From the NCBI RefSeq assembly GCF_022712195.1, contig NZ_JALAGY010000013.1:1-38543 (forward strand): DNA of 38,543 nt. The letters are read 5' to 3'. Below, in pieces: positions 18,743 through 28,448 of this stretch. Each line of letters opens with the position of its first letter. Within the stretch, counting starts at the first letter, position 1. Origin of the DNA: Corynebacterium sp. (GTDB lineage: Bacteria > Actinomycetota > Actinomycetes > Mycobacteriales > Mycobacteriaceae). The translations under genes were made by a program, and so were the position numbers. Below the pieces are notes generated by a model that saw only the letters and a list, made by a program, of their open reading frames with translations, was not told the origin of the DNA and did not search any database.

Positions 18743-21553
18743 CCCCTCCACTGTGGCGACCTCCTCCGGCGTCCCTTCCGCGACCACCGTGCCGCCGCCC
18801 GAACCGCCTTCAGGCCCCATGTCGATGACCCAGTCCGCGGCCTTGATCACGTCCAGGTTGTGCTCGATGACCAGCACCGTGTTGCCCTTGTCCACGAGTC
18901 CCTGGATCACCAGCATCAGCTTGCGGATGTCCTCGAAGTGCAGGCCGGTGGTGGGTTCGTCGAGGATGTAGACGGTCCGCCCGTTGGAACGTTTCTGGAG
19001 CTCACTGGCCAGCTTCACGCGTTGGGCCTCACCACCGGACAGTGTGGTCGCCGCCTGTCCGAGCCGCAGGTACCCCAGCCCGACATCCACGAGCGTGTCG
19101 AGGTACCGGGCGATCGAGGTGATCGGGGCGAAGAACTCCGCGGCCTCGTTGATCGGCATGTCCAGGACCTCGGAGATCGTCTTGCCCTTGTAGTGGACCT
19201 CCAGGGTCTCCCGGTTGTACCGGGCGCCGTTGCACACCTCGCAGGGCACGTAGACGTCCGGGAGGAAGTTCATCTCGATCTTCAACGTCCCGTCGCCGCG
19301 GCAGGCCTCACACCGTCCACCCTTGACGTTGAAGCTGAACCGGCCCGCCTTGTAGCCGCGGACCTTGGCCTCGGTCGTCTCGGCGAAGAGGTTCCGGATC
19401 TTGTCGAAGACGCCGGTGTAGGTCGCCGGGTTGGAGCGCGGGGTCCGGCCGATCGGACTCTGGTCCACCCGCACGAGCTTGTCGAGCTGGTCGAGCCCGG
19501 TGACCTTGCGGTGGTGGCCGGGGACCTGCCGTGCGCCGTTGAGCTCGTTGGCCAGGACCTGGGCCAGGATCCCGTTGACGAGACTCGACTTCCCCGAGCC
19601 CGAGACACCGGTGACGCAGGTCAGGATTCCGAGGGGGAAACTGACGGTGACGTCCCTGAGGTTGTTCTCGGTCGCACCGTGCACGGTGATGGTCCGTGAC
19701 CGGTCCACCGGCCGCCGCTTGTCGGGGACGGCGAGGAGCCTGCTCCCGGAGAGGTACTGCCCGGTGAGCGACTCTCCGGCCTCCAGAATTCCGTCGGGCT
19801 CGCCTTCGTAGACGATCCGTCCTCCGTACTCACCGGCGCGTGGTCCGATGTCCACCAGCCAGTCGGCCGTCCTGATGGTCTCCTCGTCATGCTCGACGAC
19901 GATCAGCGTGTTTCCGAGGTCACGCAGGTGCTGCAGAGTCCTGATCAACCGCTTGTTGTCGCGCTGGTGCAACCCGATCGACGGTTCGTCGAGAACGTAG
20001 AGCACCCCGGCGAGCCCGGAGCCGATCTGGGTGGCCAGCCGGATGCGCTGGGCCTCACCACCGGACAGGGTCGCCGCGGCGCGGGACAGGTTGAGGTAGT
20101 TCAGACCCACGTCGAGCAGGAACGTCAGCCTCGCCTGGATCTCCTTCAGCACCCGTCCGGCGATCATCTCGTCGCGGCGGGACAGGCTCAGCCGGTCCAG
20201 GAAGTCGCTGGCCTCCTCGATGCTCAGGTCGGAGACGTCGGCGATCGACTTCTCCCCGAGCTCCGAGCTGATGGTGACCATCCGGATCTCCGGGCGCAGG
20301 CGGGTCCCCTCACAGGTCGTGCAGGGCACCTCCCGCATGTACCCGAGGAAACGCTCCTTCTGGTGCTCGCTCTCGGCCTGGTCGATCTTGCGGTGCAGAT
20401 AAGGCATGACACCCTCGAACGGCGCCGAGTACTGCCGCGAGCGGCCGTAGCGGTTGCGGTAACGGACGGTGATCTCCTCCGGGTGCCCCTGGAGCACGGC
20501 CTTTCGTTCCTTCTTCGTGAGATCGCACCACGGCGTCCGCGGGTCCACGCCGATGTTCTCGGCGAGCGCCGCGAGGAGCTTGTCGAAGTACTTGTGGTTC
20601 GGGCTGGACGCCCAGGGCGCCACCGCGGTCAGCAGCGGCGCCTCCTCGTCCGGGATGACCAGCTTCTCGTCCACCTCCAGACGGGTCCCGAGGCCGTCAC
20701 ACACCGGACACGCACCGTAGGGACTGTTGAAGGAGAAGCTCCGGGGCTCCAGTTCGTCGATCGCGAGCGGGTGCCCGTTGGGGCAGGCCATGTGCTCCGA
20801 GAAACGCCTGTAGCGGTTCTCGTCGGTCTCCTCGAGGCCCACGAAGTCGATGACCACCCGTCCGTCGGCGAGCCGCAACGCCGTCTCCACCGAGTCGGTG
20901 AGGCGCTGCTTCTGGGAGGATTTCACCTGCAGACGGTCGACGATCACGTCGATGTCGTGCTTGACCTGCTTTTCCAGGGTGGGCGGGTCCGACAGCCGGA
21001 AGGTCTCCCCGTCGACGAGCACGCGGGAGTACCCCTCGGAGGCGAGGTTCTCGAAGAGGTCGACGAACTCGCCCTTCCTTGTCCGTACGACCGGTGCGAG
21101 CACCTGGAACTTCAGGCCCTGCTCCATCTCCAGGATCTGGTCGACGATCTGCTGCGGTGTCTGGGCCTGGATACGCTCCCCGCATTCCGGGCAGTGCGCG
21201 ACACCGGTGCGGGCGAAGAGCAGGCGGAGGTAGTCGTGGATCTCGGTGATCGTGCCCACGGTCGACCTGGGGTTGCGGTTCGTGGACTTCTGGTCGATGG
21301 ACACCGCAGGGGACAGTCCCTCGATGAGGTCGACGTCGGGCTTGTCCATCTGCCCGAGGAACTGGCGGGCGTAGGACGACAGCGACTCCACGTACCGTCT
21401 CTGACCTTCGGCGAAGATGGTGTCGAACGCCAGCGACGACTTCCCTGAGCCGGACAGCCCGGTGAAGACGATCATCCGCTCCCGCGGCAGGTCGATGTCC
21501 ACGCCCTGCAGATTGTGTTCCCGCGCTCCGCGCACGGTGAGGATCTCAGCCAC
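18707..21553 (-). CDS. uvrA: excinuclease ABC subunit A
   Basis: UvrA is the DNA damage sensor of nucleotide excision repair; as a dimer it loads UvrB on lesions. The protein (948 residues) has two ABC ATPase modules: Walker [15 protein letters not shown] near residue 32 and [13 protein letters not shown] near 650, and signature LSGGEAQR sequences in each half. Zinc-binding cysteines appear in CPECGERI and in CEACRGDGT ... CEVCNGAR. I choose the GTG at 21553 because AAGGAG lies six bases upstream and the family begins here ([15 protein letters not shown]); an ATG at 21568 would add five residues but has no ribosome-binding site. The 3' end overlaps the convergent DUF2339-like gene. Confidence 0.97.
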   Translation of the reverse strand: MAEILTVRGAREHNLQGVDIDLPRERMIVFTGLSGSGKSSLAFDTIFAEGQRRYVESLSSYARQFLGQMDKPDVDLIEGLSPAVSIDQKSTNRNPRSTVGTITEIHDYLRLLFARTGVAHCPECGERIQAQTPQQIVDQILEMEQGLKFQVLAPVVRTRKGEFVDLFENLASEGYSRVLVDGETFRLSDPPTLEKQVKHDIDVIVDRLQVKSSQKQRLTDSVETALRLADGRVVIDFVGLEETDENRYRRFSEHMACPNGHPLAIDELEPRSFSFNSPYGACPVCDGLGTRLEVDEKLVIPDEEAPLLTAVAPWASSPNHKYFDKLLAALAENIGVDPRTPWCDLTKKERKAVLQGHPEEITVRYRNRYGRSRQYSAPFEGVMPYLHRKIDQAESEHQKERFLGYMREVPCTTCEGTRLRPEIRMVTISSELGEKSIADVSDLSIEEASDFLDRLSLSRRDEMIAGRVLKEIQARLTFLLDVGLNYLNLSRAAATLSGGEAQRIRLATQIGSGLAGVLYVLDEPSIGLHQRDNKRLIRTLQHLRDLGNTLIVVEHDEETIRTADWLVDIGPRAGEYGGRIVYEGEPDGILEAGESLTGQYLSGSRLLAVPDKRRPVDRSRTITVHGATENNLRDVTVSFPLGILTCVTGVSGSGKSSLVNGILAQVLANELNGARQVPGHHRKVTGLDQLDKLVRVDQSPIGRTPRSNPATYTGVFDKIRNLFAETTEAKVRGYKAGRFSFNVKGGRCEACRGDGTLKIEMNFLPDVYVPCEVCNGARYNRETLEVHYKGKTISEVLDMPINEAAEFFAPITSIARYLDTLVDVGLGYLRLGQAATTLSGGEAQRVKLASELQKRSNGRTVYILDEPTTGLHFEDIRKLMLVIQGLVDKGNTVLVIEHNLDVIKAADWVIDMGPEGGSGGGTVVAEGTPEEVATVEGSHTGSFLRDLL

Positions 21554-21590
21554 CCGGTTCTCCTTCATGGAAGTTCATCACTGCGTCGCC

Positions 21591-21631
21591 ATCGTACGTG
21601 AAGGCCCCCGCGCAGTCGAACGGATAGTCGA
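21591..21631 (-). promoter_or_regulatory. uvrA promoter with candidate LexA (SOS) box
   Basis: On the minus strand -35 TTCGAC (21615-21620), an 18-base spacer and -10 TACGAT (21591-21596) lead towards uvrA. Overlapping the -35, bases 21616-21631 read TCGACTATCCGTTCGA on the minus strand, matching the actinobacterial SOS box TCGAACnnnnGTTCGA at 10 of 12 defined positions. LexA control of uvrA is therefore likely but not proved. Confidence 0.55.
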
Positions 21632-21663
21632 AAATCGGGGCTCCGTCCCGTCGTCGGCGGCGC

Positions 21664-21669
21664 TATGGT
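21664..21669 (+). promoter_or_regulatory. -10 box for a leaderless MBL-fold gene
   Basis: TATGGT ends seven bases before the ATG at 21677, and no ribosome-binding sequence is present. The spacing argues for a leaderless message and against the in-frame ATG at 21665, which lies inside the box. Confidence 0.45.
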
Positions 21670-21676
21670 GGGGGCC

Positions 21677-22309
21677 ATGGATTCCGCACAGGTCACCACG
21701 ACGACAGTAGGCCCGATGGGCAACAACTGCTACCTGGTCAGCGCGGGCGGAGACGCCCTGCTGATCGACGCGGCGGACGAGGCCGGGCGCCTGCTCGCCG
21801 TTGCCGCGGACGCCGGGGTGAGAATCACCGACGTCCTGACCACCCACCGCCACCACGACCATGTCCAGGCCCTGGCGGATGTGCTGGAGGCCACCGGGGC
21901 GCGTCACCACGCCTCGGTCCAGGACGCACCGGATCTGCCGGTCGCCGTCGACCGGACCTGGGGTCACGACGCGGACGACGACACTCCGGAGCCCTTCACC
22001 ACCTCCTCCCCCTCACTCGACGCCCTCGGCATGCGGCTGATCCTGCTGCGTGGCCACACCGCCGGCGGTCTGGGTGTGATCCTCCCGCGGCACGACGGGC
22101 CCGACGACCTCTTCCCCGGGGACAGCCTGTTCCCCGGCGGGGTGGGCAAGACCTCGTCACCGGAGGATTTCTCGTCGCTGATCTCCGACGTCGAGCGCCG
22201 TTGCTTCACCCTCCCCGACGACACCCGGGTGCACCCGGGTCACGGTGACGGCACGACGATCGGCGCCGAACGCCCGCACCTCGGTGAGTGGCGCGAACGA
22301 GGGTGGTGA
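21677..22309 (+). CDS. MBL-fold metallo-hydrolase (glyoxalase II-like)
   Basis: The 210-residue cytosolic protein has the metallo-beta-lactamase fold. The zinc motif THRHHDH is at residues 56-62 (His57, His59, Asp61, His62), followed by GHTAGG, FPGDSLF and HPGHGD, which supply the other metal ligands. Glyoxalase II-like hydrolysis of thioesters is the usual family guess; the substrate is unknown. I prefer the ATG at 21677 (MDSAQVTTTTVGPMGNNCYLV) over one four codons upstream because the -10 overlaps the latter. It is divergent from uvrA and 88 bases upstream of the HelD-type gene. Confidence 0.85.
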   Translation: MDSAQVTTTTVGPMGNNCYLVSAGGDALLIDAADEAGRLLAVAADAGVRITDVLTTHRHHDHVQALADVLEATGARHHASVQDAPDLPVAVDRTWGHDADDDTPEPFTTSSPSLDALGMRLILLRGHTAGGLGVILPRHDGPDDLFPGDSLFPGGVGKTSSPEDFSSLISDVERRCFTLPDDTRVHPGHGDGTTIGAERPHLGEWRERGW

Positions 22310-22340
22310 GTGGCGGACACTCCCCGTACCTCCGGCCGCG

Positions 22341-22346
22341 TAGAAT
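22341..22346 (+). promoter_or_regulatory. candidate -10 of the HelD-type gene
   Basis: TAGAAT lies 51 bases before the ATG at 22398, giving a short leader with an AGGAG ribosome-binding site. An inverted pair CGTCC/GGACG sits between. No convincing -35 is visible. Confidence 0.35.
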
Positions 22347-22397
22347 GGTCGTCCTGTTGCGCGAGCGACGGACGTCCTTCGAGAGATCCAGGAGACC

Positions 22398-24692
22398 ATG
22401 AGCGCCACCCCTTCCGAGCACCCCGACATCGTCGCGGAGCAGGAACACCTCGACCAGCTGCTCGCCGTCGTCGACGAGGCGCGCGAACGTCTCACCGACC
22501 GGTTGCGAACGGCGCAACGTCGTCGGGCGGACATCGACCAGCCGCAGACGCTCCTCGAGCGTGACCACGAGACCTTCGAGATCGCCGGACGGCTCGACGA
22601 GTTCTCGGCGGCGGAGATCGGACTGTTCTTCGGACGTATCGACGTCGACGACGACGAGCCCGAGAACCCCGTCGCCGACTCCGACGGTGGACCGGCACTC
22701 GACCGTCGCTACATCGGCAGGATCGGCCTGCACACCGCCGACGACGAGATGCGCACGCTGCTCATGGACTGGCGTGCGCCGCTGGCCCGTCCGTTCTACC
22801 TGGCCACCACCCTCCACCCCGAGGGCGTCCATGTCCGACGGCACATCCGGACACGTGGACGCACGGTGACCGACGTGGCCGACGAGCGTCTCTCCGGGGG
22901 CGACGGTGCCGTGCCCGACGGGCGCGACGGTTCCGTCGCCCGGGAGGGCGCACTGCTGCACGCGGTGAACCGCGCCCGGGACCGGCACATGCACGACATC
23001 GTCGACACCATCGTCGCTGAACAGGACCGGATCATCCGCGAGGAGCACCGGGGGGTGACGGTGGTGCAGGGTGGACCGGGCACGGGCAAGACCGCCGTCG
23101 CCCTGCACCGGACCGCCTACCTGCTGTACACCTGGCGCGAGCAGCTGTCGAACACCGGCGTTCTGATCATCGGCCCGAACCGGCGTTTCCTGGACTACAT
23201 CTCCCAGGTGCTCCCGAGTCTCGGTGAGACCGGGGTCGTCCTGGCCACCCCGGGATCCCTGCTGCCCGGGATCACCGCCCGGCCGCTGAGCGCGGAGACC
23301 CTCACCGCCCAGGAGGTCAAGGGATCACCGGAGATGCTCGAGATCCTCTCTCGGGCCGTGCGGGACCTGCAGACGGTACCGGACCGCAGCATCGACTTCC
23401 TCGTCGACGGGGTCACGGTGTCGTTGACCCCGCAGATCGCACGGCAGGCCCGGACGCGGGCCCGACGGACACACCGTCCCCACAACCTGGCACGCAGCCG
23501 TTTCCGGGAGGCCGTCCTCGACCTGATGCGCGACGCGATGGCCGACTCCATCGGCGCGGACCCGCTCGGCGGGGAGAACCTGCTGACCGCCTCGGACCGC
23601 GACCAGCTCCGGGAGGACCTGGCCGCGGAACCTGACATCGCCGAGGCGGTGGAGGGACTCTGGCCGGAGTTGACCGCCGAGGAGGTTCTCGCGGGTCTCT
23701 ACGGCTCACGGCAGGCCGTGGACTCCGCCGCCGCCGACTACGACGACCTCACCCGGGAGGCCCTGCTCCGCGAAAGCGCACCTGACGCATGGACCGAGGC
23801 CGATGCGCCGCTGCTGGACGAGCTCGCGGAGATCCTGGGGATCGCCGGTGCCGAGGAGGCCGAAGCCGAGGAACGACGTCGGTGGCGCTCCCAGGTCGAC
23901 GAGGCCCAGGAGGCCCTCGACATTCTCAGCGGTTCGGCGTACCAGGACCTCGACGACGGCACCGACGCCGAGATCCTCATGGCCTACGACGTGATCGACG
24001 CCGAGCAGCTCGCCGAGCGGCAGCGGGTCCGGTCCTCGATGTCCACCGCCGAACGCGCCGCCGCCGACCGCACCTGGGCGTTCGGTCACGTCATCGTTGA
24101 CGAGGCGCAGGAGCTGTCCGCCATGGCGTGGCGGATGATCTTCCGCCGGTCCCCCAACCGGTGGATGACCCTGGTCGGCGACCCTGCCCAGACCGGCAGC
24201 CCTGCCGGGGTCGAGGACTGGGCGAGCGCCCTTGAACCGTTCGTGAAGGACCGTTGGAAGCTCCACGAGCTGACCGTGAACTACCGGACCCCCTCCGACA
24301 TCTCCGCGGTGGCGACGAGCATTCTCGCCGAGGTGGCGCCCGGTCAGGACGTTCCCACCTGCCTGCGCGAGACCGGCTCGGGAATCCGGGACTTCCCGGT
24401 GGGGCAGATCGACGACGCGGTGGCCGGTGCCGTCCGGGCCGCCGGCGAGGGACTGGTCGGGGTCATCGCCGCACCGGAACGGGTCGCCGGGCTGGACCGG
24501 CGCTTCGGGGCGGACTCGGTGCTGGTCTCCGACGTCAACGGTGCCAAGGGCCTGGAGTTCGACGAGGTCGTCCTGGTCGAACCGGAGGAGATCGCGTCCG
24601 GGTCACCCCAGGGGTTCAATGACCTCTACGTGGCGGTCACCCGCGCTACCCAGGGGCTCAGCCTCGTCCACGACCTGCCGTTGCCCTGGTAG
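22398..24692 (+). CDS. HelD-type RNA polymerase-associated ATPase/helicase
   Basis: The 764-residue protein is a superfamily 1 (UvrD-like) ATPase of the HelD class. An N-terminal helical region (about 1-75) resembles the coiled-coil arm that enters the RNA polymerase secondary channel. Walker A GGPGTGKT is at residues 225-232, motif II is VIVDEAQELSAMAW near 565, then VGDPAQTGSPAG, and the C-terminal motifs end with NDLYVAVTRATQ. Actinobacterial HelD/HelR releases stalled or rifamycin-bound polymerase, using ATP; that role is inferred by family. The large insertion (residues 330-540) between 1A motifs fits the clamp-opening domain of HelD. The deaminase gene follows after nine bases. Confidence 0.87.
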   Translation: MSATPSEHPDIVAEQEHLDQLLAVVDEARERLTDRLRTAQRRRADIDQPQTLLERDHETFEIAGRLDEFSAAEIGLFFGRIDVDDDEPENPVADSDGGPALDRRYIGRIGLHTADDEMRTLLMDWRAPLARPFYLATTLHPEGVHVRRHIRTRGRTVTDVADERLSGGDGAVPDGRDGSVAREGALLHAVNRARDRHMHDIVDTIVAEQDRIIREEHRGVTVVQGGPGTGKTAVALHRTAYLLYTWREQLSNTGVLIIGPNRRFLDYISQVLPSLGETGVVLATPGSLLPGITARPLSAETLTAQEVKGSPEMLEILSRAVRDLQTVPDRSIDFLVDGVTVSLTPQIARQARTRARRTHRPHNLARSRFREAVLDLMRDAMADSIGADPLGGENLLTASDRDQLREDLAAEPDIAEAVEGLWPELTAEEVLAGLYGSRQAVDSAAADYDDLTREALLRESAPDAWTEADAPLLDELAEILGIAGAEEAEAEERRRWRSQVDEAQEALDILSGSAYQDLDDGTDAEILMAYDVIDAEQLAERQRVRSSMSTAERAAADRTWAFGHVIVDEAQELSAMAWRMIFRRSPNRWMTLVGDPAQTGSPAGVEDWASALEPFVKDRWKLHELTVNYRTPSDISAVATSILAEVAPGQDVPTCLRETGSGIRDFPVGQIDDAVAGAVRAAGEGLVGVIAAPERVAGLDRRFGADSVLVSDVNGAKGLEFDEVVLVEPEEIASGSPQGFNDLYVAVTRATQGLSLVHDLPLPW

Positions 24693-24701
24693 GAAGGTGT
24701 C

Positions 24702-25181
24702 ATGGACACTTCAGGGATCTCCGACCGCGACCGTGGTTTCCTCCGGATGGCCGTCTCCCTCGCCCGTGAGGCCCGGCATGCCGGCGACGAGGCCTTCGGG
24801 ACGGTCCTGGTCGGCCCGGGCGACACCGTCCTGTTCACCGACCGCAACCGGGTGGTGACCGGTGCCAGCCCTCTCCTCCATCCGGAGTTCACCGCCGCCG
24901 AGTGGGCGGTCGCCAACCTCTCTTCGTCGGAGCGGGCGCGATGCACGGTGTACACCTCCGGTGAACACTGTCCGATGTGCGCGGCCGCACACGGGTGGGC
25001 CGGCCTCGGACGGATCGTGTACGCGTCGTCGGCGGACCAGTTCAGGCGGTGGGCCCTCGAGGACGGGCGACCGGAGTCACCGGTGGCTGCGCTGGAGGTC
25101 ACCGACATCGTGCCCGGGGCCGTGGTAGACGGCCCCGATCCCGGGCTCGCCCGGGAGGTCCGCGAACTCCACCGGCCCTGA
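24702..25181 (+). CDS. nucleoside/guanine deaminase-like protein
   Basis: The 159-residue protein belongs to the cytidine deaminase-like superfamily. Zinc ligands are His60 (in LLHPE), Cys90 and Cys93 (EHCPMC), and Glu62 is the proton-shuttle residue. The HPE form instead of HAE and the TAAEW sequence after it resemble guanine deaminase-like or general nucleoside deaminases rather than TadA. The substrate is not predictable. GGAAGGTG precedes the ATG and the gene begins nine bases after the HelD-type gene, so they are probably co-transcribed. It ends eight bases from the convergent usp stop. Confidence 0.82.
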   Translation: MDTSGISDRDRGFLRMAVSLAREARHAGDEAFGTVLVGPGDTVLFTDRNRVVTGASPLLHPEFTAAEWAVANLSSSERARCTVYTSGEHCPMCAAAHGWAGLGRIVYASSADQFRRWALEDGRPESPVAALEVTDIVPGAVVDGPDPGLAREVRELHRP

Positions 25182-25189
25182 CAGGGGCG

Positions 25190-25636
25190 TCAGACGGTGT
25201 GGACGATCATCACGTCGCAGTCGGACTGACGGGCGACGTCCGCGGGGACGGACCCGAGCAGGCGGCCGGTCAGTGAATTGATGCCGCGGTTGCCGACGAC
25301 GAGCAGGTCCGCGGACTCGTCGGTGACGATGCCCATGAGGGCGTCCACCGGCGCCCCCTCCTTCACGGCGGTGGAGATCTTCGTCGCCCCGACCTCCTGC
25401 GCGGCGGCGACGGCGGCGGCCAGGTTCTCCTGGGCCGGGTCACCCCCGACCACCGTCTTCGAGTCCATCCGGATGGCCTTCACCGCCGATTCGGCGTTCT
25501 TGTAGTAGGCGCAGCCGATGACGAGCCGGGCATCGAATGCCGCGGCCAGCGCTGCCGCGCGTTTCACCGCCAGGACGGATGACGAGGATCCGTCGGTTCC
25601 GACGACGATGGTCTCATAGGTGGTGCTATCGCTCAC
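25190..25636 (-). CDS. universal stress protein (single UspA domain)
   Basis: The 148-residue cytosolic protein has one Usp domain. It starts MSDSTTYETIVVGTDGSSSS and carries the nucleotide-binding signature G-2x-G-9x-GS as GNRGINSLTGRLLGS near residues 117-131, so it is of the ATP-binding type. Its role (stress, dormancy) is only known at family level. The start is GTG 25636 with GAGGG six bases upstream; the frame is open far upstream into uvrB but that part is arginine-rich shadow sequence. It follows uvrB by 50 bases and converges with the deaminase gene. Confidence 0.9.
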   Translation of the reverse strand: MSDSTTYETIVVGTDGSSSSVLAVKRAAALAAAFDARLVIGCAYYKNAESAVKAIRMDSKTVVGGDPAQENLAAAVAAAQEVGATKISTAVKEGAPVDALMGIVTDESADLLVVGNRGINSLTGRLLGSVPADVARQSDCDVMIVHTV

Positions 25637-25686
25637 TGCCAGCCCTCTGTGGTTGCGGTTGGTTTCCACACGAAAGCCTACCCCAG

Positions 25687-27813
25687 TCAGATGCCCGCTT
25701 CGATCATGCCGCGCAGTTCCTTCTTCAGGTCGGCTATCTCGTCCCTCAGCCGGCCGGCGAGCTCGAACTTGAGCTCCCGCGCGGCGTCCTGCATCTGGGT
25801 GGTGAGGTCGGCGATCAGCTTCTCCAGGTCCGGCCGCGCCAGCGAGCCGGCGTCCCGCGCCCCTGCCGTCGCCTGGTCTCCGGAGGCGACGTTGAGGTCC
25901 GCGCCGACACCGGTGGCCCCGTCGTCCCCGTCGCCCCGGTTCTCGTACACCTGGTCGAGGATGTCGGCGATGGCCTTGCGGAGCGGCTGCGGGTCGATCC
26001 CGTGCTCCTTGTTGTAGGCGATCTGCTTGGCGCGGCGCCGTTCGGTCTCGTCCATCGCGTACCGCATGGAGTCGGTGATCTTGTCGGCGTACATGATCAC
26101 CTCGCCTGAGACGTTCCGGGCGGCACGGCCGATGGTCTGCACCAGCGAGCGCTCCGAGCGCAGGAAGCCCTCCTTGTCCGCGTCGAGGATCGCGACCAGG
26201 GAGACCTCCGGCAGGTCCAGTCCCTCCCGCAGGAGGTTGATGCCCACCAGGACGTCGTACTCCCCCAGTCGCAGCTGCCGCAGCAGTTCGACACGTCGGA
26301 GGGTGTCGATGTCGGAGTGCATGTAGCGCACCCGCACCCCGTGCTCGAGGAGGTAGTCGGTGAGGTCCTCCGCCATGCGCTTGGTCAAGGTGGTCACCAG
26401 CACTCGTTCCTGTTTCTCGGTGCGCTGGCGGATCTGCTCGATGAGGTCGTCGATCTGCCCCTCTGTGGGGCGTACCTCGACCTTCGGGTCGACGAGGCCG
26501 GTGGGACGGATGACCTGTTCGACGAACTCGCCGCCCGCCGCGGCCATCTCGTAGTCGCCGGGTGTGGCCGACATGTAGACGCACTGCCCCTTGCGGTCGT
26601 CGAACTCCTCCCAGGTCAACGGACGGTTGTCGAGGGCGCTGGGCAGTCGGAAGCCGAAGTCGACGAGGTTGCGCTTACGTGACATGTCGCCCTCGAACAT
26701 GCCGCCGATCTGGGGGACGGTGACGTGCGACTCGTCGATGATGGTGAGGTAGTCGTCAGGGAAGTAGTCGATCAACGTCGCCGGCGCCGACCCCGCCTCA
26801 CGCTGGTCCACGTGGCGGGAGTAGTTCTCGATGCCCGAGCAGTAGCCGACCTGCTGGATCATCTCGAGGTCGTACTCGGTACGCATCCGGAGCCGTTGGG
26901 CCTCGAGCAGTTTGCCGCGTCCCTCCAGTTCGGCGACCCGTTCCTCCAGCTCGGCGCGGATGTCCTCCATCGCCTTCTCCATCCGTTCGGGCCCGGCGAC
27001 GTAGTGGGTCGCCGGGAAGATCCGGATGTCCTCGACCTCCCGGATCACGTCACCGGTCAGCGGGTGGATGTAGAAGAGGCTGTCGATCTCGTCCCCGAAG
27101 AACTCGACGCGCACCGCCAGTTCCTCGTAGGCCGGGATGATGTCGACGACGTCCCCCTTCACCCGGAACGCCCCACGGGTGAAGGAGACGTCGTTGCGGT
27201 CGTACTGGATGTCGACGAGGAGCCGGAGGAAGCGGTCCCGTTCGACCTCCTCACCGACCTTGAGCACGACCGACCGGTCGAGGTAGGACTGCGGGGTACC
27301 GAGCCCGTAGATGCACGACACCGAGGACACCACGACCACGTCGCGCCGCGACAGGAGGTTCGAGGTGGCGGAGTGCCGGAGGCGTTCCACGTCGTCGTTG
27401 ATCGAGGAGTCCTTCTCGATGTAGGTGTCCGTCTGCGCGATGTACGCCTCGGGCTGGTAGTAGTCGTAGTAGCTGACGAAGTACTCGACGGCGTTGTTGG
27501 GGAGCAGGCTGCGGAGTTCATTGGCGAGCTGCGCCGCGAGGGTCTTGTTGGGGGCCATGACCAGTGTGGGTCGCTGCTGCTGCTCGATGAGCCAGGCGGC
27601 GGTGGCGGACTTTCCGGTGCCCGTCGCGCCCATGAGGACGATGTCGCGTTCCCCACGGTTGAGCCGTTCGTCCAGTTCCCGGATCGCGGCCGGCTGGTCG
27701 CCGGCGGGTTCGTAGTCGCTGATGACCTCGAATCTCGCGTCGGTGCGCTCCACCTCCCCGACCGGCCGGAACTCGGACTCGGAGAGGACGGGGTGTTCTG
27801 CTGCGAAGGCCAT
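25687..27813 (-). CDS. uvrB: excinuclease ABC subunit B
   Basis: UvrB is the damage-verifying helicase-like subunit of excision repair that recruits UvrC. Walker A GATGTGKS is at residues 62-69, the damage-probing beta-hairpin region is [11 protein letters not shown] near 118, and the family signature [19 protein letters not shown] follows. Helicase motif V/VI segments ([25 protein letters not shown]) are in the second RecA-like domain, and the C-terminal UVR domain (residues 670-705) binds UvrC. It has 708 residues, with an acidic N-terminal extension. It begins six bases after coaE, whose last codons (GAGG) act as its ribosome-binding site. The uvrA gene is only 5 kb away. Confidence 0.98.
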   Translation of the reverse strand: MAFAAEHPVLSESEFRPVGEVERTDARFEVISDYEPAGDQPAAIRELDERLNRGERDIVLMGATGTGKSATAAWLIEQQQRPTLVMAPNKTLAAQLANELRSLLPNNAVEYFVSYYDYYQPEAYIAQTDTYIEKDSSINDDVERLRHSATSNLLSRRDVVVVSSVSCIYGLGTPQSYLDRSVVLKVGEEVERDRFLRLLVDIQYDRNDVSFTRGAFRVKGDVVDIIPAYEELAVRVEFFGDEIDSLFYIHPLTGDVIREVEDIRIFPATHYVAGPERMEKAMEDIRAELEERVAELEGRGKLLEAQRLRMRTEYDLEMIQQVGYCSGIENYSRHVDQREAGSAPATLIDYFPDDYLTIIDESHVTVPQIGGMFEGDMSRKRNLVDFGFRLPSALDNRPLTWEEFDDRKGQCVYMSATPGDYEMAAAGGEFVEQVIRPTGLVDPKVEVRPTEGQIDDLIEQIRQRTEKQERVLVTTLTKRMAEDLTDYLLEHGVRVRYMHSDIDTLRRVELLRQLRLGEYDVLVGINLLREGLDLPEVSLVAILDADKEGFLRSERSLVQTIGRAARNVSGEVIMYADKITDSMRYAMDETERRRAKQIAYNKEHGIDPQPLRKAIADILDQVYENRGDGDDGATGVGADLNVASGDQATAGARDAGSLARPDLEKLIADLTTQMQDAARELKFELAGRLRDEIADLKKELRGMIEAGI

Positions 27814-27819
27814 GAGGGG

Positions 27820-28404
27820 CTACACCTCTTCCCAGAACGCGTCGACCTGGGCGATCAGCGACGCCAGGTCCCCGCTGTTGTCGAGGACGACGTCCGCCGC
27901 GGCGAGCCTCGTCTCGCGGTCCACCTGGGCGGCTATCCGTCGGCGCGCGTCGTCCTCGTCCAGGCCCCGTGACTCGACGAGGCGGCTGATCCGGACGTCG
28001 TCGGGGGCGTCGACGACGAGGACGGTGTCCACTGTCTCCGCCTCCCCGTTCTCGATGAGCAGGGGCATGTCGTAGACGACGACGTCGTGCCCCTCCGCCT
28101 CGGCCTCCCTGAAGAGCTCAGTGGTGCGCTCCCGGATACGGGGGTGCGTGATGGCGTTGAGCGTGTCCGTGGCGTCGGCCGAGGCGAAGGCCTGCCGCGC
28201 CAGTTCCGCCCGGTCCAGCCCGCCCCCGGGGGCGAGGATCCCGTCGAAGGCCTCGGCGAGTTCAGCGAGGGCCGGTTGTCCCGGTTCCACGATCTCCCGG
28301 GCGATCCTGTCCGCGTCCACGACGAACGCGCCCTTCTGCCGGAGCCGTTCGGCCACTGTCGTCTTGCCGGAACCGATGCCACCTGTCAGGCCGATAATGC
28401 GCAT
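27820..28404 (-). CDS. coaE: dephospho-CoA kinase
   Basis: CoaE carries out the last step of coenzyme A synthesis, phosphorylating the ribose of dephospho-CoA. The 194-residue P-loop kinase starts MRIIGLTGGIGSGKTTVAE, with Walker A GGIGSGKT at residues 8-15; DADRIAREIVEPGQP (about 33-47) and HPRIRE (substrate binding) are conserved. Length is normal for single-domain CoaE; the C-terminal extension seen in mycobacteria is absent. I chose ATG 28404, since upstream in-frame codons are not conserved and a -10 box lies seven bases away. It overlaps nothing and is followed by uvrB. Confidence 0.96.
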   Translation of the reverse strand: MRIIGLTGGIGSGKTTVAERLRQKGAFVVDADRIAREIVEPGQPALAELAEAFDGILAPGGGLDRAELARQAFASADATDTLNAITHPRIRERTTELFREAEAEGHDVVVYDMPLLIENGEAETVDTVLVVDAPDDVRISRLVESRGLDEDDARRRIAAQVDRETRLAAADVVLDNSGDLASLIAQVDAFWEEV

Positions 28405-28411
28405 GTCGTCA

Positions 28412-28417
28412 AGGATA
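28412..28417 (-). promoter_or_regulatory. -10 box for leaderless coaE-uvrB transcript
   Basis: TATCCT on the minus strand ends seven bases before the coaE ATG, with no Shine-Dalgarno sequence between. This supports a leaderless coaE-uvrB(-usp) message. Confidence 0.4.
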
Positions 28418-28448
28418 GCGCTGTGGACCGTCCCGGGGCAGCCTGCAC

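Noticed and set aside
22310..22397. Rifamycin-associated element upstream of the HelD-type gene
   Set aside because: I saw only a CGTCC/GGACG pair and a -10 box; no long conserved inverted element could be recognised.
25637..26584. Apparent N-terminal fusion of about 316 residues to the universal stress protein
   Set aside because: It lies within uvrB in another frame and is arginine-rich nonsense; the GTG at 25636 with GAGGG gives a normal-length Usp.
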